In this document: piece by piece, positions 45,752-53,895 of the stretch
Layout of the letters: each line of letters starts with the position of its first letter
Numbering within the stretch: position 1 is the first letter of the stretch
NCBI GenBank assembly: GCA_947589325.1
Contig: CANQAM010000003.1
Span: forward strand, 80,959 to 144,958
From: an uncultured Bacteroidales bacterium
Lineage (GTDB): Bacteria; Bacteroidota; Bacteroidia; Bacteroidales; UBA11471
Length of the DNA: 64,000 bases
Direction: 5' to 3'
Position numbers and translations under genes: made by a program
The notes under the pieces: model-generated
The model's database searches: none
Told to the model about the DNA's origin: nothing
The model's input: only the letters and a program-made list of their open reading frames with translations

Positions 45752-46636
45752 TTAATCGGGTTGATATCCAAACGTCTTTAACAATCCCGTCCGGTTTCTC
45801 CAATCTTTTTCCACTTTGACGTAAAGTTCGAGAAACACTTTTTTCTCGAAAAACGCTTCGATATCTTTGCGGGCGGCAGTCCCCACCTGTTTGAGCATCT
45901 TCCCGCCTTTCCCGATGACGATGCCCTTTTGCGAATCGCGCTCGACGTATATCACCGCCATGATGTGTATCTGCGAATCGCTTTCCTTGAATTGCTCCAC
46001 CGCCACCTCGCAGGCGTAGGGAATCTCCTTGTCGTAGGTGAGCAATATTTTTTCGCGGATAATCTCGGTTACGAAAAAGCGGGCGGGCTTGTCGGTGAGC
46101 GCATCTTTCTCGAAGAAAGGCGGCGACGGCGGCAGCAGCGCTTCGATGCGGTGCAGCAGGTAGTCGAGGTTGAATTTATGCTGCGCCGACACGGGTATGA
46201 TTTCGGCTTGCGGCAGCCTCTGTTTCCATGCCGCCACGAGCGTTTCGAGCTGCGCCTGTCCTTGCAGCAAGTCTATTTTGTTGATAATCAAAAGCACCGG
46301 AATGGTCTGCGAGGCGACCCGTTCCAGAAATTTCGGATTTTTGTCGGGCGTTTCCACGACGTCGGTAACGTAGAGCAGAATGTCGGCATCGGTCAGCGCC
46401 GACTGCGAGAAGTTGAGCATCGACTCTTGCAGCTTGTAGTGCGGGGCGAGCACGCCGGGCGTGTCGGAATAGACGATTTGCATATCGTCGGTATTGACGA
46501 TGCCCATGATGCGGTGGCGCGTCGTCTGCGCTTTCGAGGTGATGATGGAGATGCGCTCGCCCACTAACGAGTTCATCAGCGTCGATTTTCCGACGTTGGG
46601 ATTCCCGACGATATTTACGAATCCGGCTTTGTGCAT
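45752..46636 (-). CDS. era: GTPase Era
   Basis: A 294-residue protein: an N-terminal GTPase domain (P-loop [10 protein letters not shown] at residues 11-20, D-T-P-G, N-K-I-D) and a C-terminal KH RNA-binding domain with I-G-K-G-G-K. Era binds the 3' end of 16S rRNA during 30S maturation. It lies after fabH, separated by a terminator hairpin, and before der. Confidence 0.96.
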   Translation of the reverse strand: MHKAGFVNIVGNPNVGKSTLMNSLVGERISIITSKAQTTRHRIMGIVNTDDMQIVYSDTPGVLAPHYKLQESMLNFSQSALTDADILLYVTDVVETPDKNPKFLERVASQTIPVLLIINKIDLLQGQAQLETLVAAWKQRLPQAEIIPVSAQHKFNLDYLLHRIEALLPPSPPFFEKDALTDKPARFFVTEIIREKILLTYDKEIPYACEVAVEQFKESDSQIHIMAVIYVERDSQKGIVIGKGGKMLKQVGTAARKDIEAFFEKKVFLELYVKVEKDWRNRTGLLKTFGYQPD

Positions 46637-46661
46637 ATCTTTTTCGCTTTTCTGTAAATCG

Positions 46662-46690
46662 AAAAAGGCGGCGAAGCGCGCCGCCTTTTT
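46662..46690 (-). terminator. hairpin terminator between fabH and era
   Basis: A perfect 12-bp stem, AAAAAGGCGGCG / CGCCGCCTTTTT, with a 5-nt loop, flanked by A-run and T-run so that either strand could terminate. It implies that era-der transcription starts anew or by read-through. Confidence 0.85.
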
Positions 46691-46708
46691 ATTCGATGTA
46701 TGATGAAA

Positions 46709-47704
46709 TCATTTGTGGTCGTAGCCCCAGACGAGATATACCGACCCCCAGATAAATCCGGCGCCGAAAGAGGTGAGGATTATTTTGTCGCCTTTTTTGA
46801 ATTTGTCTTCCCACTCGGCGAGGCACAACGGTATGGACGCTGCGCTGGTATTGCCGTATTTGTCGATGTTTACCACCACTTTTTCGCGGGCGATGTTCAT
46901 GCGGTCGGCAATGGCTTCGATGATGCGCAGGTTTGCCTGATGCGGTATGAACCAGTCGATGGAATCGACCGAGAGCCGGTTGCGTTTGAGCATGTTTTCC
47001 GACACGTCGAGCATCGACGATACGGCGTATTTATACACCATACGACCCTCCTGATATACGAAGTGTTCGCGGTTGGCAACCGTTTCGTAGCTGGCGGGAC
47101 GCACCGAGCCGCCGGCTTTCATGTGCAGGTAGGGGAGCCCCACGCCGTTGGTGTGTATATCGGTGTCGATGACGCCCACGCTTTCGTCGTCGGTGGCCGT
47201 AACAAGCACGGCACCGGCTCCGTCGCCGAAGAGCGGACAAGTGGAGCGGTCTTGGTAGTCGGTCATCGACGACATTTTTTCGGTGGCGACCACGATGATT
47301 TTCTTGCAGATGCCGCTCCGTATGTAAGCCGCGGCGGCTTGCAGCGATACGATGAAGCCCGAGCAGGCAGCCTGTATATCATAGCAGAATGCGTTGTTGA
47401 TGCCGGCTTTCAGCGAAATAATCGAGGCTGTCGAGGGGAAGCGGTAGTCGGGGGTGGAGGTGGCGCAGATGATAGCGTCGATTTCGTCGGGATTCGTATG
47501 CGTTTTCCGCAAAACTTCTTTCACGGCTTTGGAGCCCATTTTGGAGCTTCCCAGACCTTCGCCTTTCAGTATATGGCGCGTTTTTATGCCTACGCGGGTG
47601 GTTATCCATTCATCGGTCGTATCGACCATTTTCGACAAGTCGTCGTTGGTGAGAATATCTTCGGGGACGTAAGAGGCGACACCCGCTATCATTGCATTTG
47701 CCAT
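46709..47704 (-). CDS. fabH: beta-ketoacyl-ACP synthase III
   Basis: A 331-residue enzyme that starts fatty-acid synthesis by joining acetyl-CoA to malonyl-ACP. The triad is visible: Cys in A-C-S-G-F, His in P-H-Q-A-N and Asn in G-N-T-S-A. The ATG at 47704 (MANAMIAG) is the first ATG; the frame opens with TTG upstream. It sits downstream of yceD and rpmF, an arrangement often kept near fatty-acid genes. The second KAS III at 2518 is much more diverged. Confidence 0.95.
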   Translation of the reverse strand: MANAMIAGVASYVPEDILTNDDLSKMVDTTDEWITTRVGIKTRHILKGEGLGSSKMGSKAVKEVLRKTHTNPDEIDAIICATSTPDYRFPSTASIISLKAGINNAFCYDIQAACSGFIVSLQAAAAYIRSGICKKIIVVATEKMSSMTDYQDRSTCPLFGDGAGAVLVTATDDESVGVIDTDIHTNGVGLPYLHMKAGGSVRPASYETVANREHFVYQEGRMVYKYAVSSMLDVSENMLKRNRLSVDSIDWFIPHQANLRIIEAIADRMNIAREKVVVNIDKYGNTSAASIPLCLAEWEDKFKKGDKIILTSFGAGFIWGSVYLVWGYDHK

Positions 47705-47721
47705 AGTCTTCGTTTTCAAGT

Positions 47722-47762
47722 AAAAAGCACACTAAATGAGTTGGCTATTTAGTGTGCTTTTT
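47722..47762 (-). terminator. 16-bp hairpin between rpmF and fabH
   Basis: Two perfect 16-bp arms, 47722-47737 and 47747-47762 (core GCACACTAAAT / ATTTAGTGTGC), with a 9-nt loop and A5/T5 flanks. Transcripts from the yceD promoter would end or pause here before fabH. Confidence 0.88.
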
Positions 47763-47825
47763 AGGTTTATACATTTGTTGCCGGAAATACCGGCAGGAAG
47801 AAACTCGCTCTAAAAAATCCACTTT

Positions 47826-48011
47826 TTAGACGGCGGCTTCTTTTTCGATAGCCAACTTGCCGCGATAGTAACCGCATTCGCCGCATACCGTGTGGTAAAC
47901 GTGCCATGCACCGCAGTTGGGACATACGGCCAGCGTAGGAGCTACGGCTTTATCGTGAGTTCTTCTTTTGGCTGTTCTCGTCTTGGATTGTCTTCTTTTA
48001 GGATGTGCCAT
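47826..48011 (-). CDS. rpmF: 50S ribosomal protein L32
   Basis: A 61-residue basic protein. The start M-A-H-P-K-R-R-Q-S-K-T-R and the zinc-ribbon cysteines C-P-N-C and C-G-E-C identify L32 of the zinc-binding form. It lies 11 bp after yceD, the usual pairing. A 16-bp hairpin follows. Confidence 0.96.
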   Translation of the reverse strand: MAHPKRRQSKTRTAKRRTHDKAVAPTLAVCPNCGAWHVYHTVCGECGYYRGKLAIEKEAAV

Positions 48012-48022
48012 TGTCTTATAGT

Positions 48023-48556
48023 TTAATTATTTGTTTCTTTTAATTTTTTCAAAGCGTTCCAGCGTGGGTCGGTTGCTTCGCTCTCGCCGTCATCGCTTGC
48101 TTCGACCGACGAATGGGCTTGCAGTATCTTTTCCATTTCGGGGTTGCATTCGCCCTCTTTGTGCGTGTGCTTCAAGGGTATGGTCAATGCCACGAATTCG
48201 TAAAGATACCACGCCACGTCGATAGTGCCTTCGGTCTCGGGCACGACGATGAGGTTGTCGTCTTCTTCCCGATATTCCTCTCCGAATTTCACGTAAAGCG
48301 TTTCTTCGGTTGCGACCGGCAGCGTCATGTCATCGAGGCAGCGGTCGCACGGAATCACGATGTTTCCCTGTATGGCAAAATGCAGCTCGAAAATGTCGCC
48401 CGTGCGATGCACGGTAAGTACAGCCGCTACTGTACCTTTGGTTATTTCGGAAGAGTCGGTGTGCCCGAAAAAAGCGTCGTCGAGCGTGTACTCGTATTCG
48501 TGTACGCCTTCGCTCAGACTTTTCAACGGGATCAGATATTTACTCGACTTTCCCAT
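48023..48556 (-). CDS. YceD/DUF177 family protein
   Basis: A 177-residue protein, the standard neighbour of rpmF across bacteria and plastids. The conserved C-D-R-C-L-D pair near residue 92 is the family mark; most of the rest is acidic and beta-rich. YceD homologues affect 23S rRNA accumulation in plants and ribosome assembly, but the exact activity is not settled. Promoter -7 box at 48581-48588. Confidence 0.92.
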   Translation of the reverse strand: MGKSSKYLIPLKSLSEGVHEYEYTLDDAFFGHTDSSEITKGTVAAVLTVHRTGDIFELHFAIQGNIVIPCDRCLDDMTLPVATEETLYVKFGEEYREEDDNLIVVPETEGTIDVAWYLYEFVALTIPLKHTHKEGECNPEMEKILQAHSSVEASDDGESEATDPRWNALKKLKETNN

Positions 48557-48580
48557 AACTCACGACACTGAAACGTGGGG

Positions 48581-48588
48581 CAAAGGTA
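48581..48588 (-). promoter_or_regulatory. -7 promoter element of yceD-rpmF
   Basis: TACCTTTG on the minus strand is a perfect -7 box; no clear TTTG lies 19-20 nt upstream. The leader is about 20 nt. An inverted repeat TACAAT-ACT-ATTGTA lies at 48610-48624. Confidence 0.6.
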
Positions 48589-48697
48589 CAAAAAAATAAT
48601 TTTTCTTTCTACAATACTATTGTAAAAATTTTTATGATTCCGCCGTTATTCCCGCGAAAGTCCGCCGGACGGTTTTAATCTGTTGTATGGTAAATGT

Positions 48698-49855
48698 TTA
48701 TGCGAATTTCATTTCGATGCGGAAAGTCGTCCCTTTGCCGAGTTCCGATTCTTTTACGTAGATGCGTCCGTTGTGATACTCTTCGACGATGCGTTTTACC
48801 AGTGTCAGACCCAGTCCCCACCCCCGTTTTTTTGTGGTGAATCCGGGATTGAATATGGTTTTGAAATGTTTGCGGGAGATGCCCTTGCCGCTATCTTTCA
48901 CGTCGATGCAGCATTTGTTTTCGTCTGCCGACAGGGTGATGTCGATGCGCCCTTCGCCGCCCATGGCATCGATGGCGTTTTTGCAAAGGTTTTCGATGAC
49001 CCACTCTATCAGCGGACGGCAGAGAAGCATCTCGGGGAGGGGCTGTTCGGGCTTGTGCAGCGTGATTTGCACTTTGTCGGAGATGCGGTGGCGCATGTAA
49101 TCGACGGCAGTTTCCACGACTTCATCGACGGCAGTCCGGTCGCGTTCGGGCTGGGAGCCGATTTTGGAAAAGCGCTCGGCGATGACCGACAGGCGTTTTA
49201 CGTCTTTGCCCATGTCGGCAAGCAGCGCCTTATCGACGCCGTTCATTTCCAACAGGTCGAGCCACGCCATAAGCGACGATATGGGAGTTCCGAGCTGGTG
49301 TGCCGTTTCTTTCGACAGTCCCACCCACACTTTGTTTTGTTCGGCTTTCTTGGTGCTTATCAGTGCCACGTAGGCGATGATGAGAAACAGTATCATCACA
49401 CCGAGCTGTATGTACGGGAAATTGGCGAGTCGTTTCAGCAACGTGGAGTCGTCGTAGTAGAGATATTGAAAATCGTCGGGACTGAGTACGATTTCGATGA
49501 CTTGGTTTTTGTTTTTGAGCGATTGCAGTTTTTCTTGCAGGAATTGCTCGCCGTGCCGGTCGGGAATGTCGAGGTTGTGCGTTTGCAGAATATTGTCATC
49601 GGCATCGACGATAATGATGGGTATGGACGTGTTGCTTTGCAGTATTTTCAACACCAGCGCCATATCGGTATTGCTGTCGCTGCCGGCGACCGAACGGGTG
49701 GCTTCCGCCCAGATTTCCATTTTCTTGCGTTCTTCGATGGAGAGGTCGTCTGCAAGCCGGCTGGAAATGAACAGAAATGCCACGACCAGAATGGCCGATA
49801 CCGCCAGAAAGGCGATTTTCAATTTCTGTCTGGTTTCGTACAGATGAGTTGCCAT
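48698..49855 (-). CDS. orphan membrane sensor histidine kinase
   Basis: A 385-residue kinase. Two membrane helices (about 13-35 and 147-168) enclose a periplasmic sensor region of about 110 residues. The phosphoacceptor is His186 in A-H-Q-L-G-T-P, with the L-G-T variant of the H-box found in Bacteroidota. The N-box E-N-L-C-K-N-A-I-D-A around Asn292 and D-S-G-K-G-I complete the ATPase core. No HAMP domain is evident and no response regulator adjoins, so its partner is elsewhere. Confidence 0.92.
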   Translation of the reverse strand: MATHLYETRQKLKIAFLAVSAILVVAFLFISSRLADDLSIEERKKMEIWAEATRSVAGSDSNTDMALVLKILQSNTSIPIIIVDADDNILQTHNLDIPDRHGEQFLQEKLQSLKNKNQVIEIVLSPDDFQYLYYDDSTLLKRLANFPYIQLGVMILFLIIAYVALISTKKAEQNKVWVGLSKETAHQLGTPISSLMAWLDLLEMNGVDKALLADMGKDVKRLSVIAERFSKIGSQPERDRTAVDEVVETAVDYMRHRISDKVQITLHKPEQPLPEMLLCRPLIEWVIENLCKNAIDAMGGEGRIDITLSADENKCCIDVKDSGKGISRKHFKTIFNPGFTTKKRGWGLGLTLVKRIVEEYHNGRIYVKESELGKGTTFRIEMKFA

Positions 49856-49936
49856 GATTACAAGGAGTTACTGTAAAGAAAACGGAGTATGCGCTGCTTT
49901 ATTGTGCGGCGATACGGCGTCGCGCTCTTTTCCAGA

Positions 49937-49975
49937 TAAAAAAACAACGGAAACGCTTTCCGGCATTTCCGTTGT
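49937..49975 (-). terminator. terminator downstream of tsf
   Basis: A 10-bp stem, ACAACGGAAA / TTTCCGTTGT, with a 12-nt loop and seven T on the minus strand. It ends the rplM-rpsI-rpsB-tsf group 22 bp after the tsf stop. Confidence 0.85.
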
Positions 49976-49997
49976 CGTATCGAGGCATCTCGCTCGT

Positions 49998-50819
49998 TTA
50001 TTCGGCGTTCAGCGTGAAACGCTTGAAAGTCGTAACCGTCAGCTCTTTGTTTTGAGCTTTCAGGTATTGATCGATAGAGATTTTGGCATCTTTTACGAAT
50101 TCCTGTTGCAGCAGGGTGAACTCTTTGTAGTATTTCTGCAACGAGCCTTGTGCGATGCGATCGAGCAGGTTTTCCGGCTTTCCGGCTTCGCGGGCTTTGT
50201 CGCGGGCTATTTCGAGTTCTTTCTCGATGATGTTGGCGGGCACTTCTTCGGGGCGCACGGCAACGGGGTTCATGGCAGCCACCTGCATGGCTACGTCGCG
50301 GGCTACCTGATATTCGGTCGGCAGGTTGAAGCCTACCACCGTAGCCAGCTTGTTGCCCGGGTGTACGTAGAAAATCGTCGAGGGCGCCGAGATGATGCCG
50401 TAATAACCGAGTTCCATTTTTTCGCCCGTGATGCCGCTTTGGTCGGTTATCGATTCGGCAACGGTGCGGTCGCCGAGTTTGAGCGCTTTGAGGGCTTCGA
50501 TGTCGGCGGGTTTGTGTTCGATGGCGGCATCGAGTATTTTTTGTGTCAATGCCACGAAATCTTTATTTTGGGCTACGAAGTCGGTTTCGCATTTCACAGC
50601 CACGATTACGGCGCAGTCGCCTTTGCAGGTAGCGAGTACGCAGCCTTCGGCGGCTTCGCGGTCTTCGCGTTTGGCGGCGATAGCCTGACCTCTTTTGCGA
50701 ATGATTTCCATCGCTTTGTCGAAGTCGCTGCCGGCTTCTTCGAGCGCTTTTTTGCAATCCATCATACCGGCTCCCGTCATTTTGCGGAGCTTCTGGATAT
50801 CTGCCATTGTAACAGCCAT
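49998..50819 (-). CDS. tsf: elongation factor Ts
   Basis: A 273-residue nucleotide-exchange factor for EF-Tu. The N-terminal UBA-like domain has T-G-A-G-M-M-D-C-K-K-A-L-E-E and the exchange core has the C-E-T-D-F-V-A segment. The ATG at 50819 (MAVTMADIQ) is used; the upstream frame lacks similarity. It follows rpsB by 109 bp, the near-universal rpsB-tsf order. Confidence 0.96.
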   Translation of the reverse strand: MAVTMADIQKLRKMTGAGMMDCKKALEEAGSDFDKAMEIIRKRGQAIAAKREDREAAEGCVLATCKGDCAVIVAVKCETDFVAQNKDFVALTQKILDAAIEHKPADIEALKALKLGDRTVAESITDQSGITGEKMELGYYGIISAPSTIFYVHPGNKLATVVGFNLPTEYQVARDVAMQVAAMNPVAVRPEEVPANIIEKELEIARDKAREAGKPENLLDRIAQGSLQKYYKEFTLLQQEFVKDAKISIDQYLKAQNKELTVTTFKRFTLNAE

Positions 50820-50928
50820 AATATTTCTTTTTTTAGGGTTTTCATTGAATAACAAAGAGTAAGTCCCGAATGTTGAGGGGCTCACTCTTTGCCGGTATTG
50901 TTAAAAATTTCGGGAAATCGGAGCGCGA

Positions 50929-51789
50929 TTATTCGCCCTCTTCTTCGGTTTCGCCTTTCATTACTTTTGCGGCAACATTGGCGTTGAGAGCCTCGTCGTC
51001 TTCTGCGCGGTTGCGTTTGATGCGCGCTTTGCGTTCTTTTTTGGGTGCGGGGGCGTCTTTGTCGGCGGAGGCTTCGGCAGCTTCGGCATCGACTTTTTCC
51101 ACCTTGCGTTCTTCCAAACCTTCGGCAATAGCGCCGCACACGGCGTTGAGGATTACTTCAATCGATTTCGTGGCGTCGTCGTTGGCGGGAATCACGAAGT
51201 CGATGTTCGTCGGGTCGGAGTTGGTATCGACCATGGCGAATACGGGAATGCCCAGACGGTTGGCTTCTTTCACGGCGATGTGTTCTTTCATGACATCGAC
51301 CACGAAGAGAGCCGACGGCAGGCGCGTCAGATCGGCGATGCTGCCGAGCAGTTTCTCCAATTTCGCACGCTGGCGGGTTACTTGGAGTTTTTCACGTTTC
51401 GACAGGTTGTCGAACGTACCGTCTTTTATCATTTTGTCGATAGACGACATTTTCTTCACCGCCTTGCGTATCGTGGGGAAGTTGGTGAGCATACCGCCCG
51501 GCCAGCGTTCCGTAACGTACGGCATTCCTATTTCCGTAGCTTTGTCGGCGATAGCCTGTTTGGCCTGCTTCTTGGTGGCTACGAACAATATTTTTTTGCC
51601 CGATTTGGCAATTTGTTTCAGGGCGGCAGCCGCTTCGTCTATTTTGGCGACCGTTTTGTAAAGGTCGATGATGTGGATACCGTTGCGCTCCATAAATATA
51701 TAAGGAGCCATAGCCGGATTCCATTTTCTTTTCAAGTGGCCGAAATGTACGCCGGCTTCCAATAATTGGTCAAAATTCGTAATTGACAT
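50929..51789 (-). CDS. rpsB: 30S ribosomal protein S2
   Basis: A 286-residue S2. The start M-S-I-T-N-F-D-Q-L-L-E-A-G-V-H-F-G-H and the F-V-A-T-K-K-Q-A motif are typical. Residues 235-286 form an extra acidic-then-basic tail (A-S-A-D-K-D-A-P-A-P-K-K-E-R-K), longer than in E. coli and probably disordered. A structured leader lies just upstream (51829-51899). Confidence 0.95.
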   Translation of the reverse strand: MSITNFDQLLEAGVHFGHLKRKWNPAMAPYIFMERNGIHIIDLYKTVAKIDEAAAALKQIAKSGKKILFVATKKQAKQAIADKATEIGMPYVTERWPGGMLTNFPTIRKAVKKMSSIDKMIKDGTFDNLSKREKLQVTRQRAKLEKLLGSIADLTRLPSALFVVDVMKEHIAVKEANRLGIPVFAMVDTNSDPTNIDFVIPANDDATKSIEVILNAVCGAIAEGLEERKVEKVDAEAAEASADKDAPAPKKERKARIKRNRAEDDEALNANVAAKVMKGETEEEGE

Positions 51790-51828
51790 GTTTGTTTTGT
51801 TTTTTAATCGTTTACATTCTGCTTAATC

Positions 51829-51899
51829 AATCTTCGGGTAGTCTCTGCCGGCGCCCGCCTTGCGGCGTATGCGCCTCTACGCAGCGAATCGCGAAGATT
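51829..51899 (-). ncRNA. candidate autoregulatory leader of rpsB
   Basis: The 160-bp rpsI-rpsB gap can fold on the minus strand. The outer stem is AATCTTCG (51829-51836) with CGAAGATT (51892-51899), eight perfect pairs. The enclosed 55 nt are G+C-rich, with smaller complementary runs such as GGCG/CGCC. It ends about 40 nt before the rpsB ATG. S2 is known to repress its own mRNA in other bacteria. This could be such a leader; a covariance search is needed. Confidence 0.5.
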
Positions 51900-51949
51900 T
51901 GGATACTAAACGCATATTGTTTGCAGGGAACACTCCGCTGCAAATGGCA

Positions 51950-52336
51950 TTAACGTTTGCTGAACTGGAATCTCTTTCTGGCTTTGGGACGTCCCGGTTT
52001 CTTGCGTTCTACCACACGCGGGTCGCGCGTCATGAAGCCTTCGGCTTTGAGTGCCGGTTTGTCTTCGGGGTTGATTTTCACCAGAGCGCGGGCTATTGCC
52101 AGACGCAGCGCTTCGGCTTGACCTTTGAATCCGCCTCCGTCGAGATTCACACGTATGTCGTATTTCTCGGCAACGCCCAGTTTCAGGAGCGGTTGTTTTA
52201 CGATAAATTGCAGGATTTCAGAAGGAAAATATGCAGCAAGTTCTTTATCGTTGATGGTGATGACGCCGTTTCCCTCGTTCACAAATACGCGGGCTATTGC
52301 GGCTTTGCGTCTGCCTATTGCATTAACTATTTCCAT
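51950..52336 (-). CDS. rpsI: 30S ribosomal protein S9
   Basis: A 128-residue S9 with the usual G-R-R-K-A-A-I-A-R-V start and the basic C-terminal end K-K-P-G-R-P-K-A-R-K-R-F-Q-F-S-K-R, whose tail reaches the P-site tRNA. It lies 5 bp after rplM, the universal L13-S9 pair. Confidence 0.96.
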   Translation of the reverse strand: MEIVNAIGRRKAAIARVFVNEGNGVITINDKELAAYFPSEILQFIVKQPLLKLGVAEKYDIRVNLDGGGFKGQAEALRLAIARALVKINPEDKPALKAEGFMTRDPRVVERKKPGRPKARKRFQFSKR

Positions 52337-52341
52337 AAGGC

Positions 52342-52797
52342 TTATTTAAGGGTGTTTATATCTATTGCTTTGGGTTGTTGAGCTTCGTGCGGGTGTTCGC
52401 TTCCGGCATATACGTGCAGGTTGCGCAGCAGCTGGTCGCCCAGTTTGTTTTTGGGGAGCATGCCTTTCACCACTTTGCAGAACAGGTAGCGCGGACCTTT
52501 TTTCATCAGGTCGGCGGGAGTGTAGGGGCGCTGTCCGCCCGGATAACCCGTGAAACGGATATAGACGCGATCGTTCCATTTTTTGCCCGTGAGCACCACT
52601 TTGTCGGCATTGATTACAATCACATTGTCGCCGCAATCGACGTGCGGGGTAAAGGAGGGTTTGTATTTTCCTCTCAGCAGTTTGGCTATTTTGGCGGCGA
52701 TACGACCCAGCGATTGACCCGTCGCATCTACGACCACCCACTCTTTTTGAGCGGTTGCCTTGTTTACGGAGATGGTTTTGTAACTTAACGTATCCAC
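52342..52797 (-). CDS. rplM: 50S ribosomal protein L13
   Basis: A 151-residue L13. Conserved features are W-V-V-V-D-A-T-G-Q-S-L-G-R, the G-D-N-V-I-V-I-N-A segment and the K-G-M-L-P-K-N-K-L-G motif. First gene of rplM-rpsI-rpsB-tsf; the leader from the promoter at 52911-52940 is about 105 nt. Confidence 0.96.
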   Translation of the reverse strand: MDTLSYKTISVNKATAQKEWVVVDATGQSLGRIAAKIAKLLRGKYKPSFTPHVDCGDNVIVINADKVVLTGKKWNDRVYIRFTGYPGGQRPYTPADLMKKGPRYLFCKVVKGMLPKNKLGDQLLRNLHVYAGSEHPHEAQQPKAIDINTLK

Positions 52798-52910
52798 TTT
52801 GTTAATTCTTTAATAGTTAATCTTTTAGCGCGCGTCATTGCGGCAAAATCCCGGCCAAAAGACTTTTGCTGCCCGCCCGCTTTTTACTTTTTAGGGTAAT
52901 AATCGGACTG

Positions 52911-52940
52911 CAAAGGTACGCTTTTTATCTGGAATCCAAA
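52911..52940 (-). promoter_or_regulatory. promoter of rplM-rpsI
   Basis: Minus strand: TTTG (52937-52940), 18-nt spacer, TACCTTTG (52911-52918). Both boxes are perfect; the spacer is one base shorter than usual. Confidence 0.75.
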
Positions 52941-53031
52941 ATTTTTCCGAAAATTTTTTTTGTTCCCATTTTTATTGCCGATACCGTTTCTGAACGAAAA
53001 ACTTTTTCCGCTTTCTTTTTTTTACTAAAAA

Positions 53032-53062
53032 TTTGCAATAAGAAATAATATTCCTATATTTG
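53032..53062 (+). promoter_or_regulatory. promoter of the DUF805 gene
   Basis: TTTG (53032-53035), 19-nt spacer, TATATTTG (53055-53062). Both boxes are perfect. It argues for the ATG at 53120 rather than any start before 53070. Confidence 0.82.
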
Positions 53063-53119
53063 TATGCGGAGAATCCCGAAAATCCGAAAAGAGTAGGGGA
53101 AACCTTAAAAGAAAATTTT

Positions 53120-53599
53120 ATGTATTGGTTCTTGAAATGCCTGCGGCAGTATGCCGATTTTCACGGGCGGGCACGGCGTAAAGAATATTGGTATTTTACG
53201 CTTTTCTCTTGTGTTTTCACCATAGTGTTGATGTTTGTTCTTTATTTCGCGACATGGTCGATTACCTATTCTGCGGATTTGGCTCTTTGGGTTGCTTTTA
53301 TAGGAACTTTTATTTGGGCGTTGGCACTTGTGATTCCATGTTTAGCGGTTGATGTGCGCCGGCTGCACGATACGGGTCGGCGGGGCATACTATTGTTGTA
53401 TGCCATTGTCCCTGCTGTGATTTCTTCTGTTACGTCGCCTGCTGCGTATGTTTCCACGCTGGCGTTGTGGCTGAATATTCTTGCTTCGATTATAGCGTTG
53501 ATAGCCAGTGTGGTAATCTTTATATTTTATTGCCAAGATGGCGAGGAGGGCGAGAACCAATGGGGTCCCGACCCGAAAGAACCTCTCGAAGAAGCCTGA
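53120..53599 (+). CDS. DUF805 family inner-membrane protein
   Basis: A 159-residue protein with four membrane helices. The N-terminus Y-W-F-L-K-C-L-R-Q-Y-A-D-F-H-G-R-A-R-R-K-E-Y-W is the DUF805 (YhaH-like) signature, and V-R-R-L-H-D-T-G-R-R-G marks the cytosolic loop after helix three. The C-terminus is acidic with G-E-N-Q-W-G-P-D-P, also typical. Function of the family is unknown. The ATG at 53120 follows a strong promoter; the frame is open upstream but would start at the -7 box. Confidence 0.9.
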   Translation: MYWFLKCLRQYADFHGRARRKEYWYFTLFSCVFTIVLMFVLYFATWSITYSADLALWVAFIGTFIWALALVIPCLAVDVRRLHDTGRRGILLLYAIVPAVISSVTSPAAYVSTLALWLNILASIIALIASVVIFIFYCQDGEEGENQWGPDPKEPLEEA

Positions 53600-53616
53600 T
53601 TTTTATTGCCGAACCG

Positions 53617-53661
53617 ATACCGCGCAGAGGAAAAAGGTCGAAATTCCGGTCTGCGCGGTAT
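53617..53661 (+). terminator. weak terminator-like hairpin after the DUF805 gene
   Basis: A perfect 12-bp stem, ATACCGCGCAGA / TCTGCGCGGTAT, with a 21-nt loop, followed only by TTGC. It may act in termination with a factor or as an RNA end protector. Confidence 0.5.
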
Positions 53662-53714
53662 TTGCATGCCTTAGAATATTTTTTGCCCGTTTGAAAAAGT
53701 TTTTTTGAAATTAA

Positions 53715-53745
53715 CTTGTGAATTGTATTTTAATATATATATTTG
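53715..53745 (+). promoter_or_regulatory. promoter of the LRR surface protein gene
   Basis: CTTG (53715-53718), 19-nt spacer, TATATTTG (53738-53745); perfect -7 box, one mismatch at -33. The leader is about 145 nt and holds two overlapping small open frames. Confidence 0.75.
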
Positions 53746-53763
53746 CAGCAAAGATTTGGAAAC

Positions 53764-53838
53764 ATGAAAACACGTCATTGTGAAAACTATAATGAACAGT
53801 CGGGGCGCTTTTTTGTAAAAGTGTCGGTGGAACGATGA
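53764..53838 (+). other. 24-codon leader open frame
   Basis: ATG at 53764 starts a 24-residue frame (M-K-T-R-H-C-E-N-Y-N ...) whose TGA overlaps the ATG of a second small frame (53835-53936). That second frame crosses the LRR gene start in another register. Translation of these could regulate the LRR gene; no direct evidence of expression. Confidence 0.3.
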
Positions 53839-53895
53839 AGAATTTAGTGCTGACGCTCAATTTTCCTGAAAATAATAACCATAAAAACATAAAAC

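Larger units (their letters stand above)
52798..53119. other. 322-bp divergent intergenic region
   Basis: It holds the rplM promoter and its leader of about 105 nt (minus), the DUF805 gene promoter (plus) and, between them, A/T-rich sequence with homopolymer runs. The rplM leader contains complementary runs (GGCAGCAAAA, GGATTTTGCCGC) that could fold, but no clear single structure. No gene seen. Confidence 0.7.
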
